From a bacterium (GTDB lineage: Bacteria; UBA9089; JAHJRX01), in NCBI GenBank assembly GCA_030017825.1, contig JASEGW010000093.1, positions 1 through 6,164 of the forward strand: 6,164 nt of DNA. Reading direction: 5' to 3'. The position numbers and the translations under genes were made by a program. The notes below the pieces were generated by a model. That model had not been told where the DNA came from and made no database searches. It saw nothing but the letters and a program-made list of their open reading frames with translations. This document shows positions 6,080 to 6,164 of the stretch, one piece after another. Position 1 is the stretch's first letter. Each line of letters opens with the position of its first letter.

Positions 6080-6101
6080 TTAAGGTATAATATTTAAGGT
6101 A
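6080..6101 (+). repeat. direct repeat TTAAGGTA x2 around a second TATAAT, overlapping the ribosome binding site
   Basis: TTAAGGTA occurs at 6080-6087 and 6094-6101, a 14-base period. A TATAAT at 6086-6091 overlaps the first unit and is followed by the second. The second unit includes the likely Shine-Dalgarno AAGGT (6096-6100), nine bases before ATG 6110. The arrangement could be an operator in the leader of the downstream gene; chance is also possible in such short AT-rich words. Confidence 0.4.
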
Positions 6102-6109
6102 CAACAAAC

Positions 6110-6164
6110 ATGACCACCTCCATCGTCCGCGTAGCAATAGTTCAATTAGACTACAACCTAACCT
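6110..6164 (+). CDS. 5' end of a nitrilase-superfamily (carbon-nitrogen hydrolase) protein, cut by window edge
   Basis: ATG 6110 opens a frame that runs off the window: 18 codons reading MTTSIVRVAIVQLDYNLT. The (R)VAIVQLDYN segment is the first beta-strand typical of carbon-nitrogen hydrolases, whose Glu-Lys-Cys catalytic residues would lie further downstream and cannot be seen. Support for the start comes from AAGGT at 6096-6100 and the promoter at 6029-6058. The visible 55 bases are about 45% G+C (25 of 55), clearly richer than the neighbouring genes, and use codons such as ACC, ATC, GTC and CGC that are rare in the operon. That may mean recent acquisition, but the sample is very small. It could be a stand-alone amidase or a multidomain protein with an N-terminal nitrilase domain. 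Confidence 0.6.
   Translation, partial: MTTSIVRVAIVQLDYNLT

Overview
This is an AT-rich window (roughly one third G+C or less by eye). Its coding is bacterial in style: Shine-Dalgarno sequences, ATG and GTG starts, TGA read as stop, and a four-base ATGA gene overlap. The main content is a tungsten- or molybdenum-dependent formate dehydrogenase operon, so the host is probably a strictly anaerobic, low-GC bacterium. Phylum cannot be fixed from the sequence; uncultured sediment or subsurface lineages of the Atribacterota or Aerophobetes kind are a guess only.

Layout. Positions 1-258 hold the 3' part of an unrecognised gene. Positions 259-485 are non-coding and contain an ~83-bp partly palindromic repeat, an 11-bp tandem repeat and a TATAAT box. 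Positions 486-4365 are a tight three-gene operon: a cytoplasmic FdhF-type catalytic subunit with Cys in place of selenocysteine, an iron-sulfur subunit of the sulfhydrogenase-beta/AsrA type, and a flavin/NAD(P)-binding subunit of the sulfhydrogenase-gamma/AsrB/PyrK type. Positions 4379-4462 carry a second copy of the ~83-bp repeat in the same orientation, so the whole operon is bracketed. A gene-poor stretch with a perfect 16-bp tandem duplication follows. Positions 4714-5886 encode a CelD/BcsL-type GNAT acyltransferase unrelated to formate metabolism. After a stem-loop region and a good sigma-70-like promoter, the first 18 codons of a nitrilase-superfamily protein begin at 6110 and run off the window.

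Working together: formate is probably oxidised (or CO2 reduced) at the metal-pterin site of the first subunit. Electrons would pass through its [4Fe-4S] cluster, two [4Fe-4S] clusters of the second subunit, and the [2Fe-2S] cluster and FAD of the third, to NAD(P). This would be a soluble formate:NAD(P)+ oxidoreductase that borrows the diaphorase half of a sulfhydrogenase. The acyltransferase and nitrilase-like gene look like separate transcription units. The most unusual structural signal is the direct repeat pair, with a period of about 4.03 kb, that frames the operon as a discrete module.
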